Shown here: positions 1 to 12,099 of the stretch, piece after piece
How positions within the stretch are numbered: position 1 is the first letter of the stretch
Layout of the letters: each line of letters starts with the position of its first letter
From: Carallia brachiata
Taxonomy: Eukaryota; Streptophyta; Magnoliopsida; Malpighiales; Rhizophoraceae
Reading direction: 5' to 3'
Assembly: GCA_021464245.1 (NCBI GenBank)
Contig: JADCRB010000010.1
Coordinates: 4,649,816 to 4,713,815 of the forward strand
DNA length: 64,000 nucleotides
Made by a program: the position numbers and the translations under genes
Notes under the pieces: model-generated
What the model was told of the DNA's origin: nothing
The model's input: only the letters and a program-made list of their open reading frames with translations
Databases searched by the model: none

Positions 1-1499
1 TAAAAGAGCTATTCGTGCCCATAAATATAAAAATTATAACAATATCATGCCATGCCGCCAGTGTAAAGCCAGAACCATACTCAAATTTTATTACTTATGA
101 GCCACTCTTTTGTTGAAAATCCCTCCATACTAAGTGCTTTTCTTCGAGCCACACTTTTGTTGAAAGTTTCTTTATGCGGTGGAAGATAAGTATATGTGAT
201 TGCTATTTTTATTGTTAAAGCCCTTTGTAATGTGGAAGAGAAATTTCTTTCTTCTATGCTGCTTTCGAAGTTCACAACTTTCACACACATTTGAATACAC
301 TTTTATGATTGGCAAATCATTCACAAGTTCATTCTTTTGAGCGTGCTATATAGCCCTGAATAATCAAAGATGTATAAATTTATTGAGTATATAGGGTTAG
401 ACTCGTACGATGTGCAAGTTGTGATATTTTGTTAGATAATATTAATATGAATTCAGTTAGATTTTAAGACAAAATTTAATGTTTCTATTATGGTAAATAA
501 TATAGAAATAATATTATTATCTATTGAAATTGATATTCACTCGTCATGTGGAAAACTTGATAGGAAATTAGAATTTTTAATATTCTTTATTCCATTTGTT
601 TTATTCGTGACGTGTTTTATTGAAAGGAAGTTGATACTCAGATGGTACTAAGTCATTTTTTTGATTAAAAGTCTCCGGTTCAAACTAAGTAATAAAAAAA
701 AAAATCTGTTTGATTAGAAGCTCGACGGTATTATATAATTAAATCATTGAGACAATTAAAAAAACCAAAAGCATTTAATTGCTCGAAGTTCAATAACCAT
801 TGACGGCAAAGCCCCTTAAAACAAAATGTCTAAGCAATTGATGAGAAGGTGGAAGGAAAATAAGCGCTAGATAAAATAATTAGTAGAAAATGATATGCTT
901 AACATTTTTATGGATCCATCAATTGTGCAGACGATGGCCTTTTTAAAAGAACAAGTAGCTTTACTTCTACCTAAGATACAAATTAAAATTTGGAGATGCT
1001 GAACAAAAATGGATTTTGTATTATTCAATGGAGAATTACATGGGTCTGCGCTCAATGGTGCCTCGAATACTTGTAACAAACGATTATAAACTCTCTTCCA
1101 TTCTAATGAATCTCTCTATTTCTCACCTGAAACTATAGTAAACAATTCAAGTTAATCCAAATGTTCGTATGACTGTAGTTTCACAGCACTTGAAAAGAGT
1201 TATAATCTCAGGCATGATTGTTGAGATTAGGATCATAACATTATGTTGTAATGTATCTGCATAATTGGTAGATTATTTTCTTATTCAGTTATTGTGCTTA
1301 TATGGATATATTATTATATTAATGCATGACTGAGCTTATTATGATAACTATATTATTTATTATTATGCTTATTATCGCAAGATCTTATTATATAATTTGA
1401 ATGTGAGCTAATTATTTTCTAAGAATCTTGTTAGTTTGTCAACTTTTATTTGAAGCAAGGTATTTATAGAGATCATGATCTTGTGTAGAGAAGGAAAGT

Positions 1500-2050
1500 T
1501 TCGTTGATGACATGTTGTCAGACGATTATAGTCAACTAGACCCTGAGGCGAGGTCAATCACAGAAGATCCAACAGTGTAACTGTCAAGTTTCTTATTAGG
1601 AATAATTCTCTATATGGTGAAGAATTATTACTTGACGGCTAGTGTTATCTCTCTTTCTTATAAGAGTGTGTCTTTTAGGGTTAGAGAGGTGTTTGTTTAC
1701 AGAGAAGCGAAAGAGTTTAACATTGTATTTGAGATTGTGCTAAGAGAAAAAATCAAAGTGTGAAGAAAAGAGAAAAAAAAAAAATGTGTGTGTTTTAAGT
1801 AAAAGTTAGTGACTTTTGTGTTGTTGAAAGAATAAAGTGTTCATCTGTTAACTCTACGAAAGTTAAGGTCAGAAACTTATAAGGGTCACCCTCCAAAAGA
1901 AGAGGTTTTGGTGTTAGTAGAAATTTTAAGGGAAAAATCTTTGGGACTAGACGTAATTCCTGGCTTGAGTTGAACCAGTATAAAATCCATGAGCATGCTT
2001 TTCTCTCTCAAATTCCTTTACTTTTTGATGTGTTTTCAGTATGCTTTTCT
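1500..2050 (+). repeat. possible LTR-type relic
   Basis: The stretch has a purine-rich, stop-riddled character, and near 1945-1985 it contains a GGGACTAGACGTAATTCC-like segment followed by a GAACCAGTATAAA segment. That combination recalls the U5/leader part of plant Copia LTRs. No second copy, primer-binding site or coding remnant was found next to it, so this is a resemblance only. Confidence 0.25.
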
Positions 2051-2083
2051 CTCAAATTCTTTTATGTTTTGTTGTGTTTTCAG
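1995..2083 (+). repeat. two-copy tandem repeat, about 45 bp
   Basis: Positions 1995-2040 and 2041-2083 are near copies. Each starts ATGCTTTTCTCTC, continues through CAAATTC and a T-rich stretch, and ends GTGTTTTCAGT. Copy 1 has one extra TC step. It appears to be a local tandem duplication. Confidence 0.75.
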
Positions 2084-4971
2084 TTTTGATTATTTATTTA
2101 TACTGTATGTACTAACGTCTTGGAGTTAAGTTATTTTTGATGAGGTGAATGCCAATAATACCAAACTTTTGACCAACCATATCTGATTAACCAGAATCAA
2201 AACAAACCCAATTTACCTTCCCTCTTAAGTTGCATCCAGACTAACAGATTCATGATCATAAATAACGCTGAGTACTGACGAAAAACTAAAAGAATTTGCC
2301 AAGTAAATAAATCACCATGAAGAAACCAAATTAGTACATATGTATTCATGCATTTAATTAGAGAAAATAAACGGAACATGTGCCAACCCCAGATAGCTTG
2401 AAGAATTAGATTATGCTTTGTTTTCATATCAATTGCAGACCCAGTATATAACTATGATAATAACAATTTAAATTATAAGAAGGAAGCCAAGTCAGGACAC
2501 TTACTGCAGAGAAAGAAACCTTGCCCTTTTTTTTTTGTCTTTCAAATACTCTTAAATAGATTAAGAGAAAATTATATATGTATTTTTTAAAGATGAGAAT
2601 TTATAGCAATAGACATTAAGTAATATAGGAGAAAAAAATAGAGAAGTATCTACTAATTTATATTTTTTCCATAAGTGAGGAGACGGCTTCACATGTCCTT
2701 TAATTAGTAGAAGGAACTATTAATTTGTATAAGCATTCTTGGTCAAGAATTAGAGAAGTATCTCAACAAAAAAAGCAATAAACAATAAACAACATAGGAA
2801 CAAAAAAGTAACAGAGAAGTATATACTAAATTGCAATTGTTCATGAGTGACAACGCACCCCCAAATCATTTTAGAGCACAATAAGGTATATATATTGAGA
2901 AAAAAAAAAAAAAACCGCTTGCTAATTTGGTTTGTTAAATTTCAATTAGATTTTAAAGAAATTCTATTTGTTAATTTATTTCCTTTTTTACTATATAACT
3001 AATACATGATTCTAGATTAATTCAAGTTTTTTCTATTCTTTTAATTTACTGAAACAAAAAAGGGAAAAAATATAAATAGAATTAAAACAAAAATAGAAAT
3101 TTGGGATTTTTTCTTTTTGGGGGTACCGAGAAGAAATTGCTTCTATTTACTGTACATTAGCACCGTGTGATTAGTGCCAAAAGAAATAACTAGATTCTTG
3201 TTGACAAGCAGCCGCAATGACCCGCAAATCAGTCATTGTAACAACTCAATTGTTCGTTCAAAAAAACAATTCAATTGTTTCTTTTTTGGGTATTTGGGAG
3301 CTACTGACCAGCTGATTGGGGAAGAATATAATGAGGCAACAAAATTTGTTAATTGGAGAGAACATGCCGTAAACCAAAGTAGGAAAAGCTGCACTTTTAA
3401 GGGAGTGTTTAGGTTTTTTTTTTTTTTGTATTTGTATTTTATTTTTAAAAAGTAGTGAAATAAGTATTGATAATTTTTTTTTATTGTTGTTTGATTTTTA
3501 TTTTTTTTTATACAATTCTCTAACAACAACTAATTAAAAAGTAGCTCAATACAACTTTTTGTTATTTTTTGGCTACTTTTTATTTCTTAATATTAATAAT
3601 AATTTGTACAGATTAAATTACCCTTAAAAATTATTTATATAATTTTATTATTATTTTTTTACTTATCCGGTGAAATAGATATATTAATTTATTTCATTAA
3701 TATTTGCATAAACACATTTTTTTAACTATGTTTAAATAACATTTTTTTCATTTCAATTTTCTTTAATATTGACACTTATAAAAAAAAAAAACTCAAACAT
3801 TATATGTCTTACCTTCTAGTAAAAGTTAATATTTTTTAAAAAAATTAAAAATTAAGTGAAAAAATTCTCAATATTATTTATAAAATATTATTCTAAAAAT
3901 ATAAAAATATAAAATATAAAAATAAAATTTTTAATATGATATATCTATATAAGTTAAGTGTTTAAATTAAATATTTTATTATTCAATAACAACAGCAAAT
4001 ATAAAATTAACCGAACACTTCATTATTTTTATCAACAATCAATAACAATAGACAAGAATTAGCAATCAATAATTAGTAACTGCAACAATAACAATAATTA
4101 ATAATAATAACATTTAACAAGTAACCCAAACAATTTTTAAATTATTTTTTTGTAATTGCTCTTCGAATCAATTGACTAAATGGCCTATGTACAAAAAAAG
4201 AAGATTTGACCATTCGGCCTATGTTGTGTGTCCCTGCCCCACCAAGGATTCCCCTTTCTATTAAGGCAATCCTTCAGCATATATTCGATAATGTTCAAGG
4301 CTTTTGTGAATTGTGAGCCATCTTTTGCTTTGAAAAGTTCAATAATAGTGTGTTAATTAGGGGGCTTAATTTTGGTGATTCTTTGTTGCGTATCACTGGT
4401 CCTCATCCGACGGAGAGTTTGGCGTAAACTAGTTTCTTTTGCATTTACTTTTAATAACTTGATGTTGAGCAATGTTAAAGCCTTGTGGAGCACCTCCAAC
4501 GAAAGTAATATATTAGTTACATAGAAATATTCCAGTTTCAAAAAACTTGCAAGTCCTTTTGCAAGTTTTTTACTTTCATATATATACCTGTTATTTTCAG
4601 TTTTCGCTTTTGGGTATCACAACGTTTTGTCTCAAGAACGGTTTGTTTGTACGTATGCCAGTGACCAAAGTAAGGGCCAATGACAACGAAGGTTGATTGA
4701 ATTGGTAAAGTTTTAAACTTTTACTTGAAAGATTTGAAATTTGAGTGTTATTATTGGTCCTTTTTAGTGGATGATATGTAAATCAAATGTAAATTTTTTT
4801 TTTAAATCTACAATTTTCCCTAACTCTAAACTGAAACAGCCTCCCCCACTTAAAATTTTCAAAAACAATAAAGTAAGGGCCAAGCCGACCAAGCTTTGGT
4901 CTAAGCTATAGACCGTGCGTTGATCAATTCCAGTCAGTCCACCTCTGGTTCAACCTTCAAACCCATGGCTC

Positions 4972-5016
4972 GGTCAAGACCAACAGACATTACCATACCA
5001 ATATTGGTCCGGTCAA
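4972..5016. promoter_or_regulatory. two W-box cores upstream of the peptide gene
   Basis: GGTCAA, the reverse complement of TTGACC, occurs at 4972-4977 and 5011-5016, about 180-220 bases before the ATG at 5195. TTGAC[C/T] is the binding core of WRKY factors and is common in promoters of defence-induced genes. Two cores in 45 bases is suggestive, but six-base matches arise by chance. Confidence 0.35.
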
Positions 5017-5194
5017 AACATGTAACCAAATTCCAGCATCATTACATTGATTAATAATGTTTGCTCTCCACAACCATACATATGCATCTTCATCTTCTTT
5101 CTTACATCACAGATACAAAAGCTCAGTTCCCTCCGAAACCTTCCGCTCATTTTTCATATAATTAATTGGGGTTCATCAGCCTCAGGTTCCGTTT

Positions 5195-5515
5195 ATGGCT
5201 CTTTCTCACAGGAAAAACATTTTTAGAGTCCTACTTATTCTGTCGATCCTCTTGGCGTCTTTGCAACTACTTGGTGCAATGAGGCCATTGGTAGGAGACG
5301 ATCGGCAAAGGTGGAAGCGAGAAAGGCTGGCGTTTCAGTCCCTCCAAAAAGGTCCAGTAAGGCCATCTGGTCCCAACCCATGCAGTTACATCCCTAGGCG
5401 AGGCACGGGCACTTGCACGTTGAATGGAATGAACATAGCCGGCAATGCTGCTGGCCATGCGCCTACTTTCGCTTCAATTGCTAACGTCATTGATAAGCCA
5501 CACCCAAGTTCTTGA
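5195..5515 (+). CDS. secreted signalling-peptide precursor, CTNIP/SCREW-like candidate
   Basis: A single-exon frame of 106 codons begins at an ATG followed by a basic N-end and a hydrophobic segment (about residues 10-30, ending near LLGAMRP), which reads as a cleavable signal peptide. The middle (about 31-52) is charged and rich in Arg, Lys and Gln, like a pro-region. The C-terminal part has GPNPCSYIP (about residues 59-67), a basic RRGTG turn and a second Cys, giving two cysteines ten residues apart. This layout resembles the plant CTNIP/SCREW phytocytokine precursors, in which a CTNIP-type motif and a second Cys lie in the active peptide, perceived by the receptor kinase HSL3/NUT. The family match rests on memory of the motif (CSYIP here against CTNIP). 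An unrelated secreted Cys peptide is the alternative. Two W-box cores upstream fit an immune-induced gene. Confidence 0.55.
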   Translation: MALSHRKNIFRVLLILSILLASLQLLGAMRPLVGDDRQRWKRERLAFQSLQKGPVRPSGPNPCSYIPRRGTGTCTLNGMNIAGNAAGHAPTFASIANVIDKPHPSS

Positions 5516-6300
5516 CGTCTTCTTACAAGCTAACATTGATCACAAGCTCAGGTTTCATAACTGAAGATACAATCTCTATCAAATATTTGGAAGTTGTAAG
5601 TTTAAATTATTTTTTATCCTTTTCTTTTTGTTTATAGTTTTTCTTGGTTGGCCACATGCAGACAACCATTCCATGTGTCGGTTTTGGCTGTTGGCTTTAT
5701 ACGTGACTTCCATTTTCAATGGCACTGTAACTGGACCCTTACTGATATGATATGACTCTTGAATATAGCAAAATTGCAGGCCAAATGACCAAAAAAGTGA
5801 ATAAAAATTCGCTCAAAAATTGTTTGTTTAATATATAGGGCTAATAAACAAATTTATTTGCAACCGTGCAATTTTTATCAAATCTAGCCTAATTACTTCT
5901 TAAAAGTAATAATATTGTAATTTTGGAATTTTATTTTTAACATTTCTAGCCGACAATTAAGTCAACCAGATGAAATCGTTAGTCTCTCTAGTCTGTCCTG
6001 ATGATGTGGAAGAGACGCTGATGTGTAGCAAAGCCACGATCAAAACAAGAAGCCACATGAGATGAAAGTTTAATTGGGCTAAGCCCAACCCACTAGAAGC
6101 TCAATTATTAATTGATAGTAAAATCATATATAATTATAATCATCTAGAATTATAATGTACCATGACATTAAATTAAAACTCTAACTAATAAAATTAAACT
6201 AACTGAAATTGTTACCTCCATCTTTCCAAAACAAAAAATTGTTTTCTCCACTAGGTTCAATAATGAACAAGACACAAAATGAGAAACCCTAACTCTTACC
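5516..6300. other. 3' flank and intergenic DNA
   Basis: No coding signal is seen. The first 100 bases are likely 3' UTR of the peptide gene. The remainder is unremarkable AT-rich DNA leading into the PPR4-like fragment. Confidence 0.5.
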
Positions 6301-6319
6301 TTCCTCTTCATTCTTCATA

Positions 6320-6590
6320 TGTCTCCTTTTTCATCTTCTGATCAATATTACGTTCTTTAAGGGACCGCATTATCGAAAGACCTCGGATAGGTCGTACTTT
6401 TTCATCCAGCGGGGTAAATTCCTAACAAAGATTTTTCCATCTAGCCAAAATTTCGCTCTTGAGGGTTCTTCATTTTCGTGGACTTGGTTTTTGGGAAATT
6501 GTTTCTCGAATATAGGTTTCTCTTGGGTTCTAAGATCATTTTTGTCATCTAAGACCATGTAATCATTTTCTTGCTCAGGAAAAACTTCCT
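6320..6590 (-). pseudogene. PPR4-like RRM gene fragment with in-frame stops
   Basis: The minus strand encodes an acidic/basic linker, then DGKIFVRNLPRWMKK and YDLSEVFR, followed by a TAA stop where a Gln codon is expected, and in the same frame CGPLKNVILIRR before a TGA. K-[IV]-F-V-x-N-L-P is the RNP2 motif of an RNA recognition motif. The exact wording with W-[IM]-KK and FRQFGP-[IVL]-K-NVI-[LV]-I resembles plant PPR4 (RRM plus pentatricopeptide repeats, chloroplast rps12 trans-splicing). Neither RNP1 nor any PPR repeat is present. The fragment is about 270 bases and lies beside the broken end of a LINE relic, so it is a captured or leftover gene piece rather than a working gene. Assignment to PPR4 rather than another RRM protein is probable, not certain. 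Confidence 0.5.
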
Positions 6591-7044
6591 TACGGCTGCC
6601 TAGCCTAACTCAAGACTATATCCTGGTAAGACACCTTTCGTTTCCCCACCTCTGATAGAGCCATATGAACATCAGCATCCTTATAAATCGGAGTTGTGTT
6701 CTTGAGAACGCATATTACCCCAATGGCTTTAATTTTCTCATTATGAAAGCTAAAAGATCCGTTTCTTCAATCTATCTAAAAATATTTTCAGACGCCGTTT
6801 CTCAAGCTCAAAAGGTGTTCTTTTTCCATTTTTTATGTCTATCAACAAAATATTTTGAGTAAATGGATAAACATTTTTTTGAGTGCAACCTGCTTTGTGG
6901 AGGTTCCCTATGGGCCTTATTTATAGAATTTTCATTCTCCGATCAAAAAGAAAGTCATCACTTCATTAAAAAAAAAAAAAAAAAAGAAAGGACGCAGCTT
7001 CTCTGACTTTAAATGAGGTGGTCCTCTTTTCCTTCGCGCCTAGT

Positions 7045-7672
7045 TTCCTAACTTTAAATGCACTTTGAGCTTTTGATATTACCTAGGGCAGCAAAAGTTT
7101 TAATCCATTTGCAATTTTTTTCGTGACAATTTTGAACAACACATTGCAAAGACTGATAGGTCTAAAATTCTTACAAGCAGAAGGAGAATTAACTTATGGC
7201 ACTAAGCAGATTGATGTGTGATTAAGGGGGGTAGGATCCCCTCCATTATTAAGGATATCAAGTGCCACAGAGACTACGTCTTCCCCCACAATATGCCAAT
7301 AAAACTGATAAAACAAAGCTAGCATTCCATTTGGGCTAGGAGCTTTTGAAGGGTGTATTTGATTTAAAGCTTGAACAATTTTTTGACTTGTAAAAGGCCT
7401 CAACAAATCATTATACATAGCTATAGATACTTCGGTTGTGTAACTTCCAAAATTAAAAGCATATTGCTGCATCCTTATAAGGGAACAGAGTTGCTAAAAA
7501 TGAGTTTTGAAATTCGTTTAACTTGCTCATCTATGGTCCACTTAGTGCCATTGTCATCAAGGATAAAGTGGATTGTGTTTCTTTTCCTCCTCTGGAATGC
7601 ACGTGCATGAAAATAGCTACTATTCTTATTTCCTTCCGTCAACCACACCCTAAACCGTTGAGCCCACATCAA
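7045..7672 (-). pseudogene. LINE reverse transcriptase N-terminal remnant
   Basis: Segments in order: RVWLTEGNKNSSYFHARA, the typical linker before RT; SKAPSPNGM, corresponding to KAPGPDG, with two changes; then FRPISLCNVLFKIVTK near 7172-7120 and NGLKLLLP near 7100. These are the first RT blocks of plant LINEs. The polymerase active site is not present. Confidence 0.8.
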
Positions 7673-8239
7673 TTCTTCGCAACAAAGTTCCTCATCTATT
7701 TAAGACTGCACTTCCTTCAATGCTGCCAAATTGCTTGGAGTTGGTCGCAAGTTTTCCAAAGTTTTTTTCCCGTGATTGAAGGACATGTAGTTGAGCTAAT
7801 ACATTGCCAAAATTGAGACGTTCCCATTCCAATAGACTACGGCCACAATAATTAATCATCCTCAAAACATCAATAGCACCATACATATTGTGACCTTGTC
7901 CCCATGTTGCAGCAACAAGAGATTTATAAGCGGGCTCCCTAGTCCACATACTCTCAAATCTGAATTTCCACTTCTTTCCTTGACCCGGAGTAAGAGAGAG
8001 TTCCAAGTGAGTCAAAAGTGGATTATGATCAGACCCCTACCTTGATAAATGAAGAACCTGCACTCGAGGGAATTTATTCAAGAAGTCCGAAGTTGCAAAA
8101 ACGCGATCAAACCTCTCTTGCACATTATCCAGGCCTCCCATTGGACCAAGTATTGCTATGGCCTTTAAAGCCTAAGTCCTCAAGATTGCAAGCATCCATG
8201 GTGTCTTTGAAAGCTTGCATAGCCGGCATTGGTCGCGAC

Positions 8240-8708
8240 CTACCCCTTCCTTCTTTGTTGAATATAATATTTTATTGAAATCCCCGCCGCAAAGCCAAGG
8301 ATAACTAGACTGGTTTTTGAGAGAAGTTAAGAGATTCCACATGAGCCATTTATCAGTTTCCTCTAGCCATCTATATATCCCAAAAAATCACAACTTAGTT
8401 TCACCCCATCCATAACCAGAGCATCAATATGGTGCTCATAAAACATTTGAATAGATACGGAGATAACTCCCGCCATAATAGTCTAAGGCGCCACTTCTTC
8501 TCCGACCTGATCCTGCACAATCAACAGACAATCCATTCACAAACTTCAGTAACTGTTTAATTTTATCCATCTCAAAGCCTTTTAATCTTGTTTCTACCAA
8601 GAAAACTGGTGGAAACTTAAAGCTGAAGCAGCTTTTTAAGCTTTCAAATTGCACGCGGGTTCCAAGGCCAAAACAATTCCAAATTAATAGATTCATGGCT
8701 GTCGACAA
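8240..8708 (-). pseudogene. LINE endonuclease domain remnant
   Basis: The segment near 8697 reads MNLLIWNCFGLG, the N-terminal motif of LINE EEP endonucleases (normally LIWNCRGLG). FLVETRLKG matches the conserved ETK-type motif, with ETR here. After a shift, about 8300-8270 encodes PWLCGGDFN, the catalytic GDFN motif. Spacing is shortened and frames are broken, so it cannot be active. Confidence 0.8.
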
Positions 8709-9603
8709 GACTGCTCTGTAGTGTCTGCCAATTGAATAGTTGGGATAGTAGGAGGCAAAACATCAGATTGTTTGTTCTTCTTGCTTGTTGAAATATTAAG
8801 GTTTGAGCTATGATCCAGGCCAACAGTAATAGACTTCGCTTACCCATAAGAGAGGCGTAACGTCCCTTTTCAGCATCACCTTTATGTCGAGCAATACATC
8901 CTGACTTTGTACCCGCTAATTTTGCATTGTGGGCTTTCTGTTCAGAAGGATTGTTGCTATTCCCATAAAAATTAGAAACTAATGATATGGCAGCTCTTTT
9001 CCTTTTAATTTTGACCCTTTTAGGGGACCCCACCTGCAAGGAACGTATAGTAGTTGGCGTAGAAATTTGTGGAGAAAGAATAGGAGCTGATGTGGCTATA
9101 TAAATAGGAAGCTGCAATCTTGTAAAGGAATCATAGGAATTCTGAGCAGAAGAGTGAAGATTATTCTCTTCATAATCAGAGACAATAACTACCTTATCAG
9201 GATAATTCTTTAAGGGGTTCAAAATCAGACTGATCCCCATCTAGATTTGACAGTTGGCCATGATCCCAAAAAATTACGGTTTTCAATTAAAGGCCATCAA
9301 TCACCGCCATCATTGATTCCATTACCTCTGCTTCTGGAATTTGTACAGTAATGCGCCGGCATTCCTCTCCATCTGACCTGCAGTTAGAGATGCCGCCTGG
9401 ATCGTGAAACCACTTACAAGTTGGCCTTGCCATTACCTCCCCTGAACCTTGATGTAGACAGGAAGGAAAGACCATCAGTATGAAAGGATTGCACCTCTAT
9501 TTTGATTGAAGCTCTTTTGATTGGGGATGCTCTCAGACTATCTCCATAGCTACATGGATGTAGATTCTAGGTCCTCAGTTCCTGAGTCCATATCCAGCAA
9601 CTC

Positions 9604-10213
9604 ACAATCTTTTTGAAGATGTCCTAAACAACCACAAAAGTAGCAAAAGTTAGGAAAGCGTTCATATTTGAAATCAATCTATGATGTTTCACCAGTACGT
9701 TGTTTCACTTTGGTCCCTTTGAAGAGAGGGTTTCAGACATCAAAAGAGGCCCGAATCTTAAGTAATGACCCCAAGATCCCGCACTTTCGTTATCAAAAGA
9801 GATGAACTTTCCAACATGATTTCCTAAAGCCATCGTTGTTTCTTTGGACATTGCACAGAGAGGTAAATCAAATGTTCAGGCCCAAAGCGGAATTTGGAAC
9901 AATTCCACCTTCGATTGTTGTTCATCTCCCGAGACTTCTCGTAAGATTAAGACCTTTTTATCAAAAGACCAAGGAGCATTATCAAGAACAAATTGCTTGT
10001 CTAGTTTGGAGGAAAACTGGAAACTGAATAGGTTTTTATCATCTCTTTGGCCTCCATTGGCTTTCAGAGTTTCCAAGCTAGGTTCATGGTACTCAAAAGA
10101 GTGCGTGCATTGAAAGCCTTTTCTGTCCATAGCCAGCCCAGGAGATAGGATTTTCTCTTCTGGCCAAACTCATTTGTTGTCCCTGAACTGATATCGACTA
10201 CCTCTTCCGCCAT
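9604..10213 (-). pseudogene. LINE ORF1-like: DUF4283 domain and CCHC zinc knuckle
   Basis: From the ATG at 10213 (MAEEVVDISSG) the frame carries a LLGWLWTEKAFNARTL segment, then in a shifted frame FSSKLDKQFVLDNAPWSFDKK and ILREVSGDEQ, which match the DUF4283 pattern of plant LINE proteins (a WxFxxxxLxL core). Further on, 9645 to 9604 reads CYFCGCLGHLQKDC, a clean C-x2-C-x4-H-x4-C knuckle for nucleic acid binding. Several frameshifts separate these segments. Confidence 0.75.
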
Positions 10214-11516
10214 GATTGTGGGAGAAGGGTAATCGTAAGGCTTATACAGTAGGTAGGGGACTACAAGAGAAAACCACAAGGAAAGAGGAAGTCACTCACA
10301 AAAAGGGAGAAAAACCTTGTAATACAACAAGGATAAGTCACAAGAAGAAAGGAAGAAACTTGTAGGAAAACAAGGAAGAAAACCTCTCACAAGACATAGT
10401 CCAGGAGAGAGAGTATGTTGGTGCTAAATTGCTTTTATTTTGATTCTAATTGAATCTTTATGATTATAAAAAATAATAATAAAAGAATAAAAAAAATTAT
10501 TCTTCAATTCTCTTTTTTTTTTTAAAAAAACTACTAAAAAATTCTCTCAATTTATCTATTTTTTCTAAAAAACAAAAAGGAACTAGACTAAAACTTCCTC
10601 AAAAATAAAGAAAAAAAACAACCACTACCAATTGTTTCTTTTTTCCTTCAAAAAAAAACTTTATTTTCTTTAAAAAAGTTGAAAATTCCTAAAAAACATA
10701 CTCTATATTAACATATTTTTTTTTTTTCTCTTGTAAATATAATAAATAAAAATGAATTATCAAAGAATATTAGTAAACCTGTGCTACGCTGATATAAAGT
10801 TGGGGAATTGGAGTCTATATATGCACAACATGATGTACTTGCTAGCATCTAATTCGGGTGCAACACGACAACTTTGAAGACTAGGGTTTGAGGCCAGATT
10901 TGGATTCATGGCATGGATTACTCCCAAGTCTTAATTTGGTAATTCAGGTTTTTTTTTTTCTTTTATTTGGAGATAGTTAAACTCATACAAAAAAAATAAA
11001 GGAAGGATGTGATGGGAGTTAAACTTCCAAGCACATCTTTGATCAATAAAGTCAATGACCACTTAAACTAATACTCATTGTTCTATAATTTAGTTTTAAT
11101 TAGTTAAGTTGGGTTGGCATTTGGTCTTTAGGCCTTAGCATCGGCCCAAGTAAGTGGGGGTGTTAAATCAGAGTCTTGAGTTTGGTTTGTGGGCCTTGGT
11201 CCGAGTCAAGCTAAGTTTGGGCTCTTGCCAAAGGCTATTTGCTTATGCATACTAGGTTATTTTTATATTTTTTGTTAATCAACTGGATTGTGACTCTAAT
11301 AAGAGACAATTAATTTTGAAAATGACTCTGAATTACAGGTGATAATAACTAGATCATATATAACTAATTTTAATTTCTATTCAAAGTAAAAGAACGCAGA
11401 TAATTGGTTGATCGTGGAATTGAGTGCAGTGTGTGTTAAGACTGAACCCTATATTGCTCCATTTCTTATATAATAAAGACAGAGATATATCAAGTGTTCT
11501 CACAGAGAAGGTAACC

Positions 11517-11559
11517 AGTCTTTGTTCCTATCAAAAAAATAAAAAAACTAGTCTTTGTT
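11517..11559. repeat. micro poly(A) insertion with 10-bp target duplication
   Basis: AGTCTTTGTT occurs at 11517-11526 and again at 11550-11559. Between them lie 23 bases: CCTATC followed by A-rich sequence. Direct repeats around a short leader plus A-tract are the signature of target-primed retroposition with extreme 5' truncation. Confidence 0.6.
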
Positions 11560-12059
11560 GAACTGAATCCAAGCATAAACAAACAGTCCCCCCCCACCCT
11601 CCCAAAAAGGGTCGCGAATAATAAATTGGAAAATTAAAAGTGGCTATGGGCTTTTCTAGATGAACAAAGAGAAGTCTCCTTTCCCTTTTTCGATGCCTAC
11701 TAGAAGCAGAAAAGGCTACAAAAAGCTACGCCGTTAAATCTTTATTTCCATGCAAACTAGTGGCTGTAATGAAAAGTCCTGGCATAGCATGCACGCCCAT
11801 GTGAGAGCAGATAGTAACCACTCTTTAATTCCAAAATTGCTTGGAGGACGCTAGCCGAAAGAGTGAGTTGGTCCATTTTGAATTGATTTATGGAGGACAA
11901 AGCGAGAGACAATGTCTAGAAATTCTTGCGGGTCTTTCGTTTTTGTCTCATCTAATTGCAGCACCCCTTGTGCTTGGACCTACTCCTTTGTAACTTTTCA
12001 TTAATGGCCTGGTGGGCCTTCTATTGGTGCCGTTTTTATTTATTTGTCTTTTGAGGATG

Positions 12060-12062
<3 letters not shown>

Positions 12063-12090
<28 letters not shown>
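12063..12090. repeat. (AT)n microsatellite
   Basis: An uninterrupted AT dinucleotide run of about 14 units. Confidence 0.9.

Positions 12091-12099
<9 letters not shown>

Larger units (their letters stand above)
1..5194. other. AT-rich intergenic region
   Basis: No convincing gene is visible; the open frames here are short, biased towards Phe/Lys/Asn and unlike known families. It contains a possible LTR relic (about 1500-2050), a short tandem duplication (1995-2083), long A and T tracts, and a very AT-rich block (about 3400-4140) whose ends weakly resemble a MITE. The last 250 bases are the probable promoter of the small peptide gene that follows. Confidence 0.6.
7040..10213 (-). mobile_element. 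decayed LINE (non-LTR retrotransposon), 3' end missing
   Basis: Read on the minus strand, the pieces are in the usual order for plant L1-type LINEs: an N-terminal DUF4283-like domain from an ATG at 10213, a CCHC zinc knuckle (9604-9645), an exonuclease-endonuclease-phosphatase endonuclease (about 8250-8700), a linker (7692-8015) and the start of reverse transcriptase (7045-7672). Frames are broken many times. The RT stops after an ISKAQSAF segment near 7045, so the catalytic YADD region, RNase H and poly(A) are absent. Loss of the 3' end is opposite to the usual 5' truncation and implies a later deletion or rearrangement, next to the PPR4-like fragment. Confidence 0.85.

Noticed and set aside
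867..1079. Possible exon fragment on the plus strand (GDAEQKWILYYSMENYMGL)
   Set aside because: Short, no splice context and no family recognised; left as noise.
3398..4140. Possible MITE with GGGAGTGTTTAGG and AACCCAAACA ends
   Set aside because: The ends pair poorly and the interior is plain AT-rich sequence; no target duplication was seen.
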